Position numbers and translations under genes: made by a program
In this document: in pieces, positions 37,534 to 45,605 of the stretch
Position numbering within the stretch: the first letter of the stretch is position 1
How the letters are laid out: each line of letters begins with the position of its first letter
Source: Ignatzschineria rhizosphaerae
Lineage (GTDB): Bacteria > Pseudomonadota > Gammaproteobacteria > Cardiobacteriales > Wohlfahrtiimonadaceae
DNA: 64,000 bases
NCBI RefSeq assembly: GCF_022655595.1
Contig: NZ_CP093379.1
Location: 3,010,734 to 3,074,733, forward strand
Direction: 5' to 3'
Notes under the pieces: model-generated
Told to the model about the DNA's origin: nothing
Database searches by the model: none
What the model saw: only the letters and a program-made list of their open reading frames with translations

Positions 37534-38313
37534 ATGGATATGCAGAAATATTTAGATTGTGCTTTAGAGGCTTCAGAGATCGCTAGAAAGCTCATTGCAA
37601 CAGCCTATGATGAAAATGCGTTTAAAATTGAGATTAAAGCAGATGCAACGCCAGTAACAGAAGTGGATATCGCGGTTGAGAAAGCAATCTATGACCATAT
37701 TTCTAAAGCGTTTCCTGACCATGGTTTTTATGGAGAAGAGAGCGGTCAAAAGAATATGACCTCAGACTTCATTTGGTTAATTGATCCCATTGATGGTACT
37801 AAAGCATTTGTTAGAAGACGCCCGATGTTTTCATGCCAAATTGCGCTGATGTATAAAGGGGAGATTATCTTAGGTGTTTCAACAGCCCCTTGCTTTAATG
37901 GTGGTGAGCGTATTTACGCATTAAAAGGTAAAGGCGCGTTCTTAGAAGATAAGAAAATCTCTATAAGCGATATTACAGAATTATCACAAGCGGTATTCTC
38001 TTCAGGAAATTTAAAACGCTTAACACAAGATACTGAGAAGTGGGCAAATTACGGAAAATTAGTAGGGCAAGTAAATTCGACTCGTGGTTTTGGAGATTTC
38101 TTGCAATATCATTTCTTAGCAACAGGGAAGCTTGATCTGATTGTTGAATCTGATGTCAATATTTTAGATATCGCAGCGCTCTCAATTATTGTGAATGAAG
38201 CAGGCGGTAAGATGACAGCATTAGATGGTAAAGCGATCGACCTTGAAGTCACAACGATTTTAGCGGCAACACCAAGCCTTCATGCAAAAGCTTTAGAGAT
38301 TTTACAATATTAA
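37534..38313 (+). CDS. Inositol monophosphatase-family phosphatase (HisN/CysQ-like)
   Basis: 259 residues from the ATG at 37534; starts at 37438 or 37507 would add a non-conserved N-terminus without a clear binding site. Metal-binding motifs: GEESG (Glu pair), WLIDPIDGTKAF (DPIDGT) and ILDIAALSIIVNEAGG (the WD-like Asp). The FGDFLQYHFLATGKLDLIVE segment is closer to histidinol-phosphatase (HisN-type) and other general IMPases than to CysQ. Mg-dependent phosphomonoesterase; substrate uncertain. Confidence 0.85.
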   Translation: MDMQKYLDCALEASEIARKLIATAYDENAFKIEIKADATPVTEVDIAVEKAIYDHISKAFPDHGFYGEESGQKNMTSDFIWLIDPIDGTKAFVRRRPMFSCQIALMYKGEIILGVSTAPCFNGGERIYALKGKGAFLEDKKISISDITELSQAVFSSGNLKRLTQDTEKWANYGKLVGQVNSTRGFGDFLQYHFLATGKLDLIVESDVNILDIAALSIIVNEAGGKMTALDGKAIDLEVTTILAATPSLHAKALEILQY

Positions 38314-38469
38314 GTATGATGAATCACTAAAATTGTGCTATAAAAACAGTATAATAAAGACAATTAAGGTTATCGTGATGATGATCTATAAATAGATATT
38401 AGATGCCGTCAATAAACAGTGATTTATTGGCGGTATTTCTTATGAGTAGAAGAATGAGGGGATTGAAAC

Positions 38470-39183
38470 GTGAAGCTTTGGGGATTAAAACTAGGGGCAG
38501 TAAGCCTATTTTGTTTTCTGTTAATGGCATGTGCGCCGCAGCAGCCAACAAAATTATCACCTTCTTATATTTCAGGCGGTCCTTTAACAGAGCGTTTAAA
38601 AAATTATGGGTTAGAGAAGGGGGATGAGGTTTTAATTCGGATTTTTAAAGAGGAGTCTATGTTAGAACTCTGGATGAAGCCTGCAGGAAAAGAGCAGTAT
38701 ATTCATTTTTCTAATTATCCTATCTGTAATTTTTCAGGTACTTTAGGACCAAAGGTTTACGAAGGGGATCGTCAAGCGCCTGAAGGCTTCTATCGGGTGA
38801 ATAAGCATGCTCTCAATCCTTATAGTCGCTTTTATAAATCCTTTAATCTTGGTTACCCCAATAGATTTGATCGCTCTTTAGGGCGTACTGGAAATTATCT
38901 GATGGTTCATGGGAAATGTGATTCTGTCGGCTGTTATGCGATGACTGATGAGCAGATTGAAGAGATCTATAGTTTAGTGGAGATGGCACTCAAAAATGGG
39001 CAAGAGTATGTGGAAGTGCAAGCGTATCCTTTTAGAATGGATGCCGCGCGTTTAGAGCAAGAAAAAGGCTCAAAGCATTATGCTTTTTGGGGAAATTTAC
39101 AAGAAGGCTATGAGCAATTTGAGAAAGCGCAGAGCCCACTTAATTATGGTGTTCAGAAAGGGCGATATCTATTTAACAAGTAG
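38470..39183 (+). CDS. YafK-like L,D-transpeptidase-fold lipoprotein
   Basis: 237 residues. Lipobox LLMAC (Cys at residue 17), then a YkuD-type domain with the catalytic pattern HGKCDSVGCYAMTD (His and Cys). Later segments VEVQAYPFRMD and IEEIYSLVEMAL match the YafK (DpaA/LdtF) branch. In E. coli that branch releases Braun lipoprotein from peptidoglycan rather than forming crosslinks; the same role is inferred here. GTG start preceded by GAGGGG. tRNA-Ser follows. Confidence 0.85.
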   Translation: MKLWGLKLGAVSLFCFLLMACAPQQPTKLSPSYISGGPLTERLKNYGLEKGDEVLIRIFKEESMLELWMKPAGKEQYIHFSNYPICNFSGTLGPKVYEGDRQAPEGFYRVNKHALNPYSRFYKSFNLGYPNRFDRSLGRTGNYLMVHGKCDSVGCYAMTDEQIEEIYSLVEMALKNGQEYVEVQAYPFRMDAARLEQEKGSKHYAFWGNLQEGYEQFEKAQSPLNYGVQKGRYLFNK

Positions 39184-39185
39184 GC

Positions 39186-39214
39186 TTGTCAATTGGGGGG
39201 ATATCTAGTATCTT
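39186..39214 (+). promoter_or_regulatory. Probable sigma-70 promoter of tRNA-Ser
   Basis: TTGTCA, 17-base spacer, TATCTT; the tRNA begins 22 bases after the -10 box. Confidence 0.5.
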
Positions 39215-39235
39215 ATGCTCCTTAACCAATATAAA

Positions 39236-39326
39236 GGAAAAGTGGCCGAGTGGTTGAAGGCGCTCGCCTGGAAAGCGGGTATACGTTAGTAGCGTATCGA
39301 GGGTTCGAATCCCTCCTTTTCCGCCA
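39236..39326 (+). tRNA. tRNA-Ser (GGA), attachment site of the integrated element
   Basis: 91 nt with the long variable arm of class II tRNAs. Acceptor GGAAAAG / CTTTTCC, anticodon loop CTGGAAA (anticodon GGA), T-arm GGTTCGAATCC, encoded CCA. Its last 23 bases are repeated at 50217-50239, so the element recreates the tRNA end. Confidence 0.95.
39304..39326 (+). repeat. attL: direct repeat at the tRNA-Ser 3' end
   Basis: 23 bases starting TTCGAATCC and ending TTCCGCCA, identical to 50217-50239 except for one base (C versus T at position 9). It defines the left end of a 10.9-kb element. Confidence 0.92.
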
Positions 39327-39336
39327 GACACATAAG

Positions 39337-39362
39337 ACCCTAACATTTGTTAGGGTTTTTTA
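39337..39362 (+). terminator. Element-borne terminator for tRNA-Ser
   Basis: ACCCTAAC / GTTAGGGT and a T run, 11 bases after attL. It lies inside the element, which thus supplies a new terminator for the tRNA it entered; another, different terminator follows attR. Confidence 0.8.
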
Positions 39363-39470
39363 TTGCCTGAAATAAACAAAAATAAGGGGTATATCAGCGT
39401 TTTTGGAGATTTTGAGATTTGGATAAGATCTTATAGCATTTGTTGAAATGCGTTTACTTCACTGAAAATA

Positions 39471-39518
39471 GTTGGTAACTTTGTTGGTAAACCTGAAAAG
39501 GAATATATATTTACCAAC
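39471..39518. repeat. Integrase arm-type sites, left end
   Basis: GTTGGTAA at 39471-39478 and 39483-39490 (12 bases apart, same orientation) and inverted as TTACCAAC at 39511-39518, just before the integrase start. The same octamer occurs twice with the same 12-base spacing near attR. Confidence 0.65.
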
Positions 39519-39537
39519 AAAATAGCGGAAATAGGCA

Positions 39538-40707
39538 ATGAAACTTAACTTTTCCAAGATCAAGGCAATTAAACCACAAGAAAAACTTACTAAGCATTCG
39601 GATGGTGGTGGGCTAGCTCTTTGGGTTTACCCTACGGGGAAAATGCGCTGGGCATTGGCATATAGGGAAGATGGGAAGCAAAAGACGGCTTATTTAGGAG
39701 ATTATCCTGCTTATTCATTGGCTGAAGCTAGGTCATGGCGCGATGAGATTAAAAATAGACTAGCTAGATCCTTGCCAGCAATCGATTCAACACTTAAAGA
39801 TGAGGCTTATCTTTACAAGAATGTATTTGAGGAATGGTATGCGCGTTGGGCTGGAGAAAAAAAGAGTCAGAAATATTCGCAACAAGTAAAAAATGCCATT
39901 TATGCCAATGTAATGGATGATTTGGGGAAAATGGATGTTAGGGAAATAAGGCCTTTTACCATTGTTCAGGCGTTGCGGGGTATGGAAGAGCGGGGAGTGT
40001 TAGAGTATTTAAGGCGCGTTAAATCCTCGTTAAAGATGAGTTTTGATTATGCTGTTAGTTGTGGGTTAATAGACTTTAATCCAGTTGTAGCTGTGGGTAC
40101 CCAATCATTCAAGAAAGCTGAGAAAAAGCACTTTGATGCACTTAATCCTGAAGAGTTGCCGTTGCTCATTGAAAAATTAGAGAATAGGGAAATATCAGGA
40201 GTAACACGCTTAGCTATATATTGGCAGTTCCTCACAATGACGCGACCAATTGAGGCTGTCAGCGCTCGATGGGAGGATATTAACCTTGAAAAGAAGCATT
40301 GGGAGATCCCAGCGGAAGTAATGAAGAAAAGCCGGCCACATATTATCCCGTTAAATGACTTTCTTATTTCGCTGCTACCGGAAATTAAAAGCATGAATAC
40401 GCGTGATACTTATCTTTTTGAGGGGATGGATTACGGTACGCACTTAAACAGGGAAACGCCTAGAATTACGTTGAGAAGATCTGGTCTAAATAGTACCGCT
40501 CATGGATTGCGTGCTTTAGCTGCTACAATACTTGAGGAAGCGGGATATCCAGAGGCTGTTATTAAAGCTGGGCTTTCCCACGCCAAAGGCGGTGGGGATC
40601 AAACTACCCCAGCTTATTTAAGATCCACATTTTATGATGAGCGAGTTGGCATGATGGATTATCTAGGGGGAGTTGTAGAGCGTGCGCGTAAAGACTTCCT
40701 TGATTAA
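39538..40707 (+). CDS. int: Tyrosine integrase of the satellite (DUF4102/P4-type)
   Basis: 389 residues. N-terminal DUF4102 arm-binding domain (LTKHSDGGGLALWVYPTGKM), central core-binding domain and catalytic domain with Arg in TMTRPIEAVSARW, His-x-Leu-Arg in AHGLRALAAT, His in GLSHAKGG and Tyr in TPAYLRSTFYDERV. It is oriented away from the tRNA, beside attL and next to repeated GTTGGTAA sites. It catalyses insertion into and excision from the tRNA-Ser 3' end. Same type as integrases of P4, PICIs and many tRNA-targeting islands. Confidence 0.93.
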   Translation: MKLNFSKIKAIKPQEKLTKHSDGGGLALWVYPTGKMRWALAYREDGKQKTAYLGDYPAYSLAEARSWRDEIKNRLARSLPAIDSTLKDEAYLYKNVFEEWYARWAGEKKSQKYSQQVKNAIYANVMDDLGKMDVREIRPFTIVQALRGMEERGVLEYLRRVKSSLKMSFDYAVSCGLIDFNPVVAVGTQSFKKAEKKHFDALNPEELPLLIEKLENREISGVTRLAIYWQFLTMTRPIEAVSARWEDINLEKKHWEIPAEVMKKSRPHIIPLNDFLISLLPEIKSMNTRDTYLFEGMDYGTHLNRETPRITLRRSGLNSTAHGLRALAATILEEAGYPEAVIKAGLSHAKGGGDQTTPAYLRSTFYDERVGMMDYLGGVVERARKDFLD

Positions 40708-40852
40708 GTCTCCCAACTTTTCGGGAGATCGGTCCAAACTTGGACTGATTGAATTAGATCAACGCATTTTTGCGTAGGTTAGTCGGAATTCCGACTGACC
40801 ATTGGTGGGCGTGATATCCCGGCAACGTCTATCGTTATTCCGATAGACCTAT
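40708..40852. repeat. Cluster of five consecutive hairpins
   Basis: In the 157 bases between int and the convergent 201-residue gene: TCTCCC/GGGAGA (40709-40728), GTCCAA-AC-TTGGAC (40732-40745), ACGCA-TTTT-TGCGT (40762-40775), the perfect 16-bp palindrome AGTCGGAATTCCGACT (40781-40796, extended by GGT/ACC) and GTCTATCG/CGATAGAC (40827-40848). The sequences differ from each other and lack T tracts, so they are not a simple repeat array or a set of ordinary terminators. Confidence 0.8.
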
Positions 40853-40863
40853 TTTAGGTGTAT

Positions 40864-41469
40864 TTATTTTTCAATATTGAATAGATCAGCAATAAAATTA
40901 TTTAGTTCTTTTATTTGTCTATCATAATCTTCTTTAGTTACTGGTGTTTTTAATGTGTCCATAAATTCTTTGAGCTTTTGGTCAGTTTGTTGTTTTTCTA
41001 AATCCTGGTCATAAATCATTGCATCATGATGATCGGATAGTTCCCTTGATGCTTCTGTATCGCCATTAATTGCGAGATTAAGTAGCTCCCAATCATTTTC
41101 AATTTGCTTATAGTTTATATTTTCATCCGTCCATGCCCCAGGGCATTTTTTTAAATATAAGTATGGGTACTTAATTATTAATTCCCACAGTTTTTGTTCT
41201 TCAAAAGATAATAAATCTTTTCTTGTAATAGCTAGAATTACAAATCTTCTAGACTCTTCAATTTGCCATAGCTTATCGGCATAATCTGCTACAGATTGTT
41301 GCGAATCCTCAAATAAATCTACACTTTTGAGGCTTTCTTCTAAAGCCCATTCTATATAGTTAGTTACACTTCTACGCTGAATCCTAGCCGCTACTTCAAC
41401 CAAGTATTTTACTTTTGGTTCTAGCCTTACTGATGTGGCCTCTTTTCTGGGTTGGGGGGTTCTAGCCAT
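40864..41469 (-). CDS. Ribbon-helix-helix-type protein, possible satellite regulator
   Basis: 201 residues. The N-terminus (KEATSVRLEPKVKYLVEVAARIQRRSVTNYIEWALEESL) looks like an Arc/MetJ-type ribbon-helix-helix DNA-binding domain: a basic strand with SVRL followed by two helices. The remaining ~150 residues are helical and charged and not recognised. It is the only leftward gene of the element, divergent from alpA, the position of a master repressor in satellites. Function is inferred from position and fold only. Confidence 0.6.
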   Translation of the reverse strand: MARTPQPRKEATSVRLEPKVKYLVEVAARIQRRSVTNYIEWALEESLKSVDLFEDSQQSVADYADKLWQIEESRRFVILAITRKDLLSFEEQKLWELIIKYPYLYLKKCPGAWTDENINYKQIENDWELLNLAINGDTEASRELSDHHDAMIYDQDLEKQQTDQKLKEFMDTLKTPVTKEDYDRQIKELNNFIADLFNIEK

Positions 41470-41689
41470 AATTTTTATCCTGCTTGCGAGATAATGAATT
41501 GTTTAGTTTTCGCTTGTATAGCGATTGATATGAAGAGATTATTACTTTTTTGGTTTGAATAGTAAAGTTTTAAACCTTTATGTGTCTTTTAAGCTTTATT
41601 TGGTTTTTTAATATTTGATTGCTTTTTAAATACAGCTTAGCTATTATCAATTTTAGGACTTGGTGTTGTTTATATTTAAGGGAAATGAG

Positions 41690-41914
41690 ATGGAAGAAAA
41701 TAAAATTAAAGATTTGGGCTTAAGTGATGAGCATATCCTTTGGGATCGTGACACTGTCAGTAGTGTGATTGGCTTAAAAGCTAACGGGGTCTATTCAGCA
41801 ATAAAGAATGATGGCTTTCCCGCCCCACTGAGAATTGGGGGGAGAAAAAGTTTATGGAAAAAGTCAGATGTATTAGCGTGGATTGATTCACGTCCACAAG
41901 AGTTAAGTTATTAA
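41690..41914 (+). CDS. alpA: AlpA-family transcriptional regulator
   Basis: 74 residues from the ATG at 41690 (AAGGGA upstream). Winged-helix pattern of AlpA/MerR-like excisionases: HILWDRDTVSSVIGLKANGVYSAIKNDGFPAPLRIGGRKSLWKKSDVLAWI. AlpA is the signature activator of Gram-negative PICIs, where it drives the island's lytic-type operon and often int. Starts the rightward operon. Confidence 0.85.
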   Translation: MEENKIKDLGLSDEHILWDRDTVSSVIGLKANGVYSAIKNDGFPAPLRIGGRKSLWKKSDVLAWIDSRPQELSY

Positions 41915-41928
41915 TAGGAGTATTAGAA

Positions 41929-42111
41929 GTGAGTAAAAAACCATTAACAAGAGCGCAGATTTTAGATCAGTTTGCGCGGAGACATGACAAGATTCTTGCA
42001 GCTTTGGATACGCTTGATTTTAAGGGTATTTTTGAAATGAAAAGCGATATTAGATATGAGTTAAGTCTAATGGAGAAGTTGATAGAGGATCTAGCCAATG
42101 AAGAAAAATAA
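41929..42111 (+). CDS. Small helical protein of the satellite
   Basis: 60 residues, GTG start after GGAGTATTAGAA. Charged, fully helical (LTRAQILDQFARRHDKILAAL). No family recognised. It overlaps the next gene by 14 bases, so the two are probably translated together. Confidence 0.55.
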   Translation: MSKKPLTRAQILDQFARRHDKILAALDTLDFKGIFEMKSDIRYELSLMEKLIEDLANEEK

Positions 42112-42307
42112 CTTAAGTGCTGAATTGCTTTTGATTGTGTTTATCCAAAGTTTTAATGATTTGATTCATCAATACACCAATATTCTCATTAATCATTTAG
42201 CTAAAGGAGAAACGGCTCAAGGGTTAGAATTGGCATATCAAATTGATGATGATCTAAAACAGTTGTTTGAAGATATTGAAGCAATACAAACGAAACTTAA
42301 TTTTTAA
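42098..42307 (+). CDS. Small helical protein of the satellite
   Basis: 69 residues, helical, no family recognised (FIQSFNDLIHQYTNILINHL). Same operon as its neighbours; no signal peptide or membrane segment. Confidence 0.5.
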   Translation: MKKNNLSAELLLIVFIQSFNDLIHQYTNILINHLAKGETAQGLELAYQIDDDLKQLFEDIEAIQTKLNF

Positions 42308-42321
42308 TAAAGGCAATAAAA

Positions 42322-42606
42322 ATGGTTGTAGAAGATGAACAATTAGCAATAGCAAAGGGCTCAATATGGGATGCTAGATCTCTTAATGGAGAATATTTGC
42401 GCGTTGCATTAAACCAAGTGGAGTTGCTTACTATGAGTATGCATAAAGGTAATACTAGTTTCATTGAGGATGGGTTAGAAATGCTACGGAATTATTTACA
42501 GGATAATCTTACTCATGTTGAGATCTTAGCGGGTGACGCTAAAAAGGATTATTTAGACTTTAGAGAGGCAATAAAAAAGCGCGAATCCGACAAGAAACAC
42601 GCTTAA
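42322..42606 (+). CDS. Small helical protein of the satellite
   Basis: 94 residues starting after AAAGGCAATAAAA. Helical, acidic in the middle and basic at the C-terminus. No family recognised. It ends the run of three small proteins, followed by a GC-rich hairpin AGGAGG/CCTCCT with T residues (42627-42647), which may end or attenuate this transcript. Confidence 0.5.
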   Translation: MVVEDEQLAIAKGSIWDARSLNGEYLRVALNQVELLTMSMHKGNTSFIEDGLEMLRNYLQDNLTHVEILAGDAKKDYLDFREAIKKRESDKKHA

Positions 42607-42740
42607 TACTATCCAAATAAGATTAGAGGAGGTTGCACCCTCCTTTAATCCTTTAAATGATAAGGATAATCATCATGTTATATCAGAAAGATCTATCTTT
42701 CAAGCGCTATCACGCGCCTAAAGTCCTGTAAGGGGGCATT

Positions 42741-43199
42741 ATGGTGAGTTATACCGCAAGGAGCAGAGAAAGAGAGAAAGACAAGAAAAAGAGGCTTAAG
42801 TTTTCTGAGCGTATTAATAACAGTGGTTTTTTCCCATCTCGTAGGGATGTTATTTTCAGCGAAGAATATCAACGTTTGGGCGCTTCTGCCGTTAAGCTAT
42901 ATCATGATGTAAGCGCTCATTGGGATGGTAAGAATAATGGGGATCTATGCGTTACTTATAGCGTTATGAATAAGCTTCATGGGTGGGCATCAAATGGAAC
43001 GCTTAGAAGAGCACTAAAAGAGTTATTAGATGCGCGTTTTTTAGTATTAACTAGGGAGGGCGATAGAAATAGGCCAGCTTTATATGCTTTAACGACTGTT
43101 CCAATTGATAAATGCTTAGATGAGAATGGTTTTAGTAAGATCCATATCGAACCGACATCACGAGCCCCAGATTGGTGGCGAGATCCTCCGAAACATTAG
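42741..43199 (+). CDS. Winged-helix protein, putative replication initiator of the satellite
   Basis: 152 residues. A basic N-terminus (RSREREKDKKKRLKF) is followed by a winged-helix-like domain: SAVKLYHDVSAHWDGKNNGDLCVTYSVMNKLHGWASNGTLRRALKELLDARFLVLT, which resembles the DNA-binding part of Rep/phage O-like initiators. No primase or helicase is encoded anywhere in the element, so replication would rely on host or helper enzymes. The iteron cluster starts 56 bases after its stop, the usual initiator-origin pairing. Function is inferred. Confidence 0.6.
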   Translation: MVSYTARSREREKDKKKRLKFSERINNSGFFPSRRDVIFSEEYQRLGASAVKLYHDVSAHWDGKNNGDLCVTYSVMNKLHGWASNGTLRRALKELLDARFLVLTREGDRNRPALYALTTVPIDKCLDENGFSKIHIEPTSRAPDWWRDPPKH

Positions 43200-43255
43200 A
43201 GCGCCAATTTAGGCGCTTTTTTTACGTCCTAATATTTATTTATATTAACTCTTGG

Positions 43256-43394
43256 GGTCTCAAAATAGGACTACGTTATCCGCTCACTGGGCTCAAAATA
43301 GGACTACAACACACCAATAAATGGCTTTCGTGGTCTCAAAATGAGCCCAGTTAAGTGTTATTTACTCGTTTGCGTGGTCTCAAAACAGGACACC
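43256..43394 (+). repeat. Four iterons
   Basis: Degenerate direct repeats with the core CTCAAAA: GGTCTCAAAATAGGACTAC at 43256, GGCTCAAAATAGGACTAC at 43290, GGTCTCAAAATGAGCCCAG at 43332 and GGTCTCAAAACAGGACACC at 43376. Spacing 34, 42 and 44 bases. They look like initiator binding sites. Confidence 0.75.
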
Positions 43395-43590
43395 TTTATA
43401 TATAAAGCCATATACCTGCATATTCATATGCGCCAATGTAAGAAAGAAACACAGAAAGAGATCGGGCAGAATAATTGTCCGCCCACCAATTGTGATTAAG
43501 CTTACGAAACTTTCGTATGGTGATGGAGCGAGCGAAACTTCCGCCCGCTTAAAGTTGAGCAGTGAGATTTTACTTATCCTAGATGACAAG

Positions 43591-43719
43591 CCAAAATTGG
43601 ACAGTCCCCAAATTTGGGGTTAGTGAGTCGATGTGCAAAAATGCGTTACGGGAAATCCCGCATCGGGTGAGCGCGTAAAAGTTTTACTCGCTACCGATAA
43701 CGACTACCCAATTTTGGGG
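43591..43719. repeat. Three related palindromic boxes
   Basis: CCAAAATTGG (43591-43600), the perfect CCCCAAATTTGGGG (43606-43619) and CCCAATTTTGGGG (43707-43719). They share CC(C)-A/T-GG(G) symmetry and look like operator sites for one dimeric protein. Confidence 0.55.
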
Positions 43720-43890
43720 AGCCACTTTATTTAATTGATGATGGATAAACATTGATTAATTGTTAGGCAATAGTAAGTCTTTAAAGTCCTTGTTTATTTG
43801 TTACTGTGCTTTAGCAAATAGCCCTATTTACCTGTGTTTTTAACATGCTAATAATGAAATTCTACATTATTGTAATTTAAGGGTTAGTTT

Positions 43891-45099
43891 ATGAAAGTTC
43901 ATGAGATTAGAGAGAAGAAAGCTAAAGTCGTTTACGACATGCGCCAATTGGTTACTAAGGCAGAAGAAGAAAAACGAGAGCTTACCAGTGATGAGGTTGA
44001 GCAATTTACCAAAATGAAAGGCGAGATTGAGAGCTTGGAAGCCAAAGAAGATCGCGCGTTATTTTTGGATCAGCAAGAGAGAAGTCAGCCCGCAGACAAA
44101 TCATTTCAAACACTTGAGAAGAAAGTAACGGTATTGGATGCCTTACAAGCTCAATTAGATGGCGGTGTTAGTGGGGCTTTGAGAGAGTTTAACCAAGAAA
44201 CAGAAATGCGAACCGGTAAAAAGGCGCAGGGGATCTATGTTCCTCTATCTGCTTTTGAAAAGCGGGATGCTCAAACGACTCAAACAGCTGCCGGTATTGT
44301 GCCAAGTGACTTTTACGCGAGCGAATATATCGGGCCATTAAGAAATAGCCTATTAATGCGAACATTGGGCATTAGAACGATGACAGGCTTGCGCGGTGAT
44401 GTAGTTATTCCAAAGTATAAAACAGGAATGACAGCCGGTTGGGTCTCAGAGAATGAAGCATTAACTAAAAGTGGTGGTAGTTTCCAAAATGTTGAGATGA
44501 AGCCTAAACACGTTGGGGCATTGACCGAGTTAAGCCGCCAATTAATCCAACAATCAAGCCCTGATATTAATAGCTTGGTAACAGATGATATTTCTTTTGT
44601 GATGGCCGATGCTTTAGATCAAGCGATTTTATCGGGTGATGGAGTGAAAGAGCCTTTAGGGATTTTAAAAACGACCGGCATTCAAAAAGGATCATTAACA
44701 GATCCTACATGGGAGTCTATTCTCAAGTTAAGTGAGCTTTTAGACGTTAGAAATGTAGAAAATGCAAAATATATCACTAATCCAACAGTGATGCGTGTAT
44801 TACGATCTATCGAAAAATCACAAGGTACTGCTCAATATCTTGCTACCAGTAACACTATTGGAGATGTTGGAGCATCAATTACGAATCAAATGGCAGGAAA
44901 AGGGTTGCTACTGGGTGATTTTAGCCAATATGTATTGGGTATTTGGTCGGAAGTGGATTTATTAGTGAATCCTTATGCTGAATCCGCTTATAACAAGGGG
45001 AATGTGCTTGTTAGAGCATTAATGACAGCGGGAACGGCTTGCCGAAATGCTGAGGCATTTGTTCATGTGGATGATCTTCCAACGGGTGAGGCAGGTTAA
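43891..45099 (+). CDS. HK97-family major capsid protein
   Basis: 402 residues. An N-terminal coiled-coil delta domain (residues 1-75, EEEKRELTSDEVEQFTKMKGEIESLEAKED) that serves as internal scaffold is followed by the HK97 fold (GIVPSDFYASEYIGPLRNSLLM, ALDQAILSGDGVKEPLGIL). The delta domain is expected to be removed by the protease encoded next. It forms the satellite's own procapsid. Length is normal; intact. Confidence 0.92.
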   Translation: MKVHEIREKKAKVVYDMRQLVTKAEEEKRELTSDEVEQFTKMKGEIESLEAKEDRALFLDQQERSQPADKSFQTLEKKVTVLDALQAQLDGGVSGALREFNQETEMRTGKKAQGIYVPLSAFEKRDAQTTQTAAGIVPSDFYASEYIGPLRNSLLMRTLGIRTMTGLRGDVVIPKYKTGMTAGWVSENEALTKSGGSFQNVEMKPKHVGALTELSRQLIQQSSPDINSLVTDDISFVMADALDQAILSGDGVKEPLGILKTTGIQKGSLTDPTWESILKLSELLDVRNVENAKYITNPTVMRVLRSIEKSQGTAQYLATSNTIGDVGASITNQMAGKGLLLGDFSQYVLGIWSEVDLLVNPYAESAYNKGNVLVRALMTAGTACRNAEAFVHVDDLPTGEAG

Positions 45100-45101
45100 T
45101 C

Positions 45102-45605
45102 ATGGAATTAAGAGCGGCTGAGGGATTAAAAGTAAAAGATCAGCGCGTAACTGGATATGCTGCCGTATTTGATTCGGTGGCAGATCTTGGGGCTTTTAAG
45201 GAAGTTATTAGAAAAGGCGCGTTTTCAAATGCCTTAAAAAGTGGTGTAAATATCAGGGCATTAGGCTTTCATGCTGATAATGCTTTGTTAGGAACGACTA
45301 AGGCGGGAACCTTAACCCTGAGAGAAGATGAAAAAGGCTTATTTTTCGATCTTTTATTGCCTGATACGACACATGGGCGAGATATTGCGGAATTGGTTGC
45401 GCGTGGGGATATTTCTGGCTGCTCTTTTGGCTTTTTTCCAGTGGATGAGATTTGGAATGGGGAGTTACGGGAATTATTGGATCTTGAGTTAGTCGAGATT
45501 ACTTTAACCCCTAACCCAGCTTATACGGATACGAGTGTAGCTTTAAGAAGTAAAATAAACCGCCGGAAGAGCGTTCAGCGGTTATGGTTGGATACGGTGC
45601 TATGA
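45102..45605 (+). CDS. HK97-family prohead protease
   Basis: 167 residues, herpesvirus-type assemblin fold. Conserved VTGYAAVFDSVADLGAF...IRKGAF start, His in GFHADN and Ser in DISGCSFGF form the expected His-Ser catalytic pair. It cleaves the capsid delta domain during maturation. ATG two bases after the capsid stop; its own stop overlaps the portal start (ATGA). Confidence 0.92.
   Translation: MELRAAEGLKVKDQRVTGYAAVFDSVADLGAFKEVIRKGAFSNALKSGVNIRALGFHADNALLGTTKAGTLTLREDEKGLFFDLLLPDTTHGRDIAELVARGDISGCSFGFFPVDEIWNGELRELLDLELVEITLTPNPAYTDTSVALRSKINRRKSVQRLWLDTVL

Larger units (their letters stand above)
43200..43890. other. Candidate replication origin / regulatory region of the satellite
   Basis: 690 bases without a gene. 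It begins with a terminator-like GCGCC/GGCGC hairpin, then has four iterons, a TACGAAA-C-TTTCGTA palindrome (43503-43517), a GGGAAATCCC dyad, GTAAAA-G-TTTTAC (43676-43687) and three related A/T-centred boxes flanked by C and G runs (43591, 43606, 43707). The last 150 bases before the capsid gene are AT-rich and should hold its promoter. Confidence 0.6.

Noticed and set aside
38403..38627. ORF overlapping the start of the YafK-like gene
   Set aside because: Out of frame with the lipoprotein, no family features; a shadow.
40708..40852. Integron attC array or retron RNA
   Set aside because: No gene cassettes, no integron integrase features and no reverse transcriptase nearby; hairpins are short and unrelated.
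42675..42800. Tiny ORF (MLYQKDLSFKRYHAPK...) before the putative initiator
   Set aside because: It has a possible AAGGA site but runs about 40 codons into the initiator gene in another frame with basic low-complexity sequence; not supported enough to call.
43256..43394. Repeats that might suggest a CRISPR array
   Set aside because: Four degenerate copies with AT-rich spacers of unequal length and no cas genes; they fit initiator iterons better.
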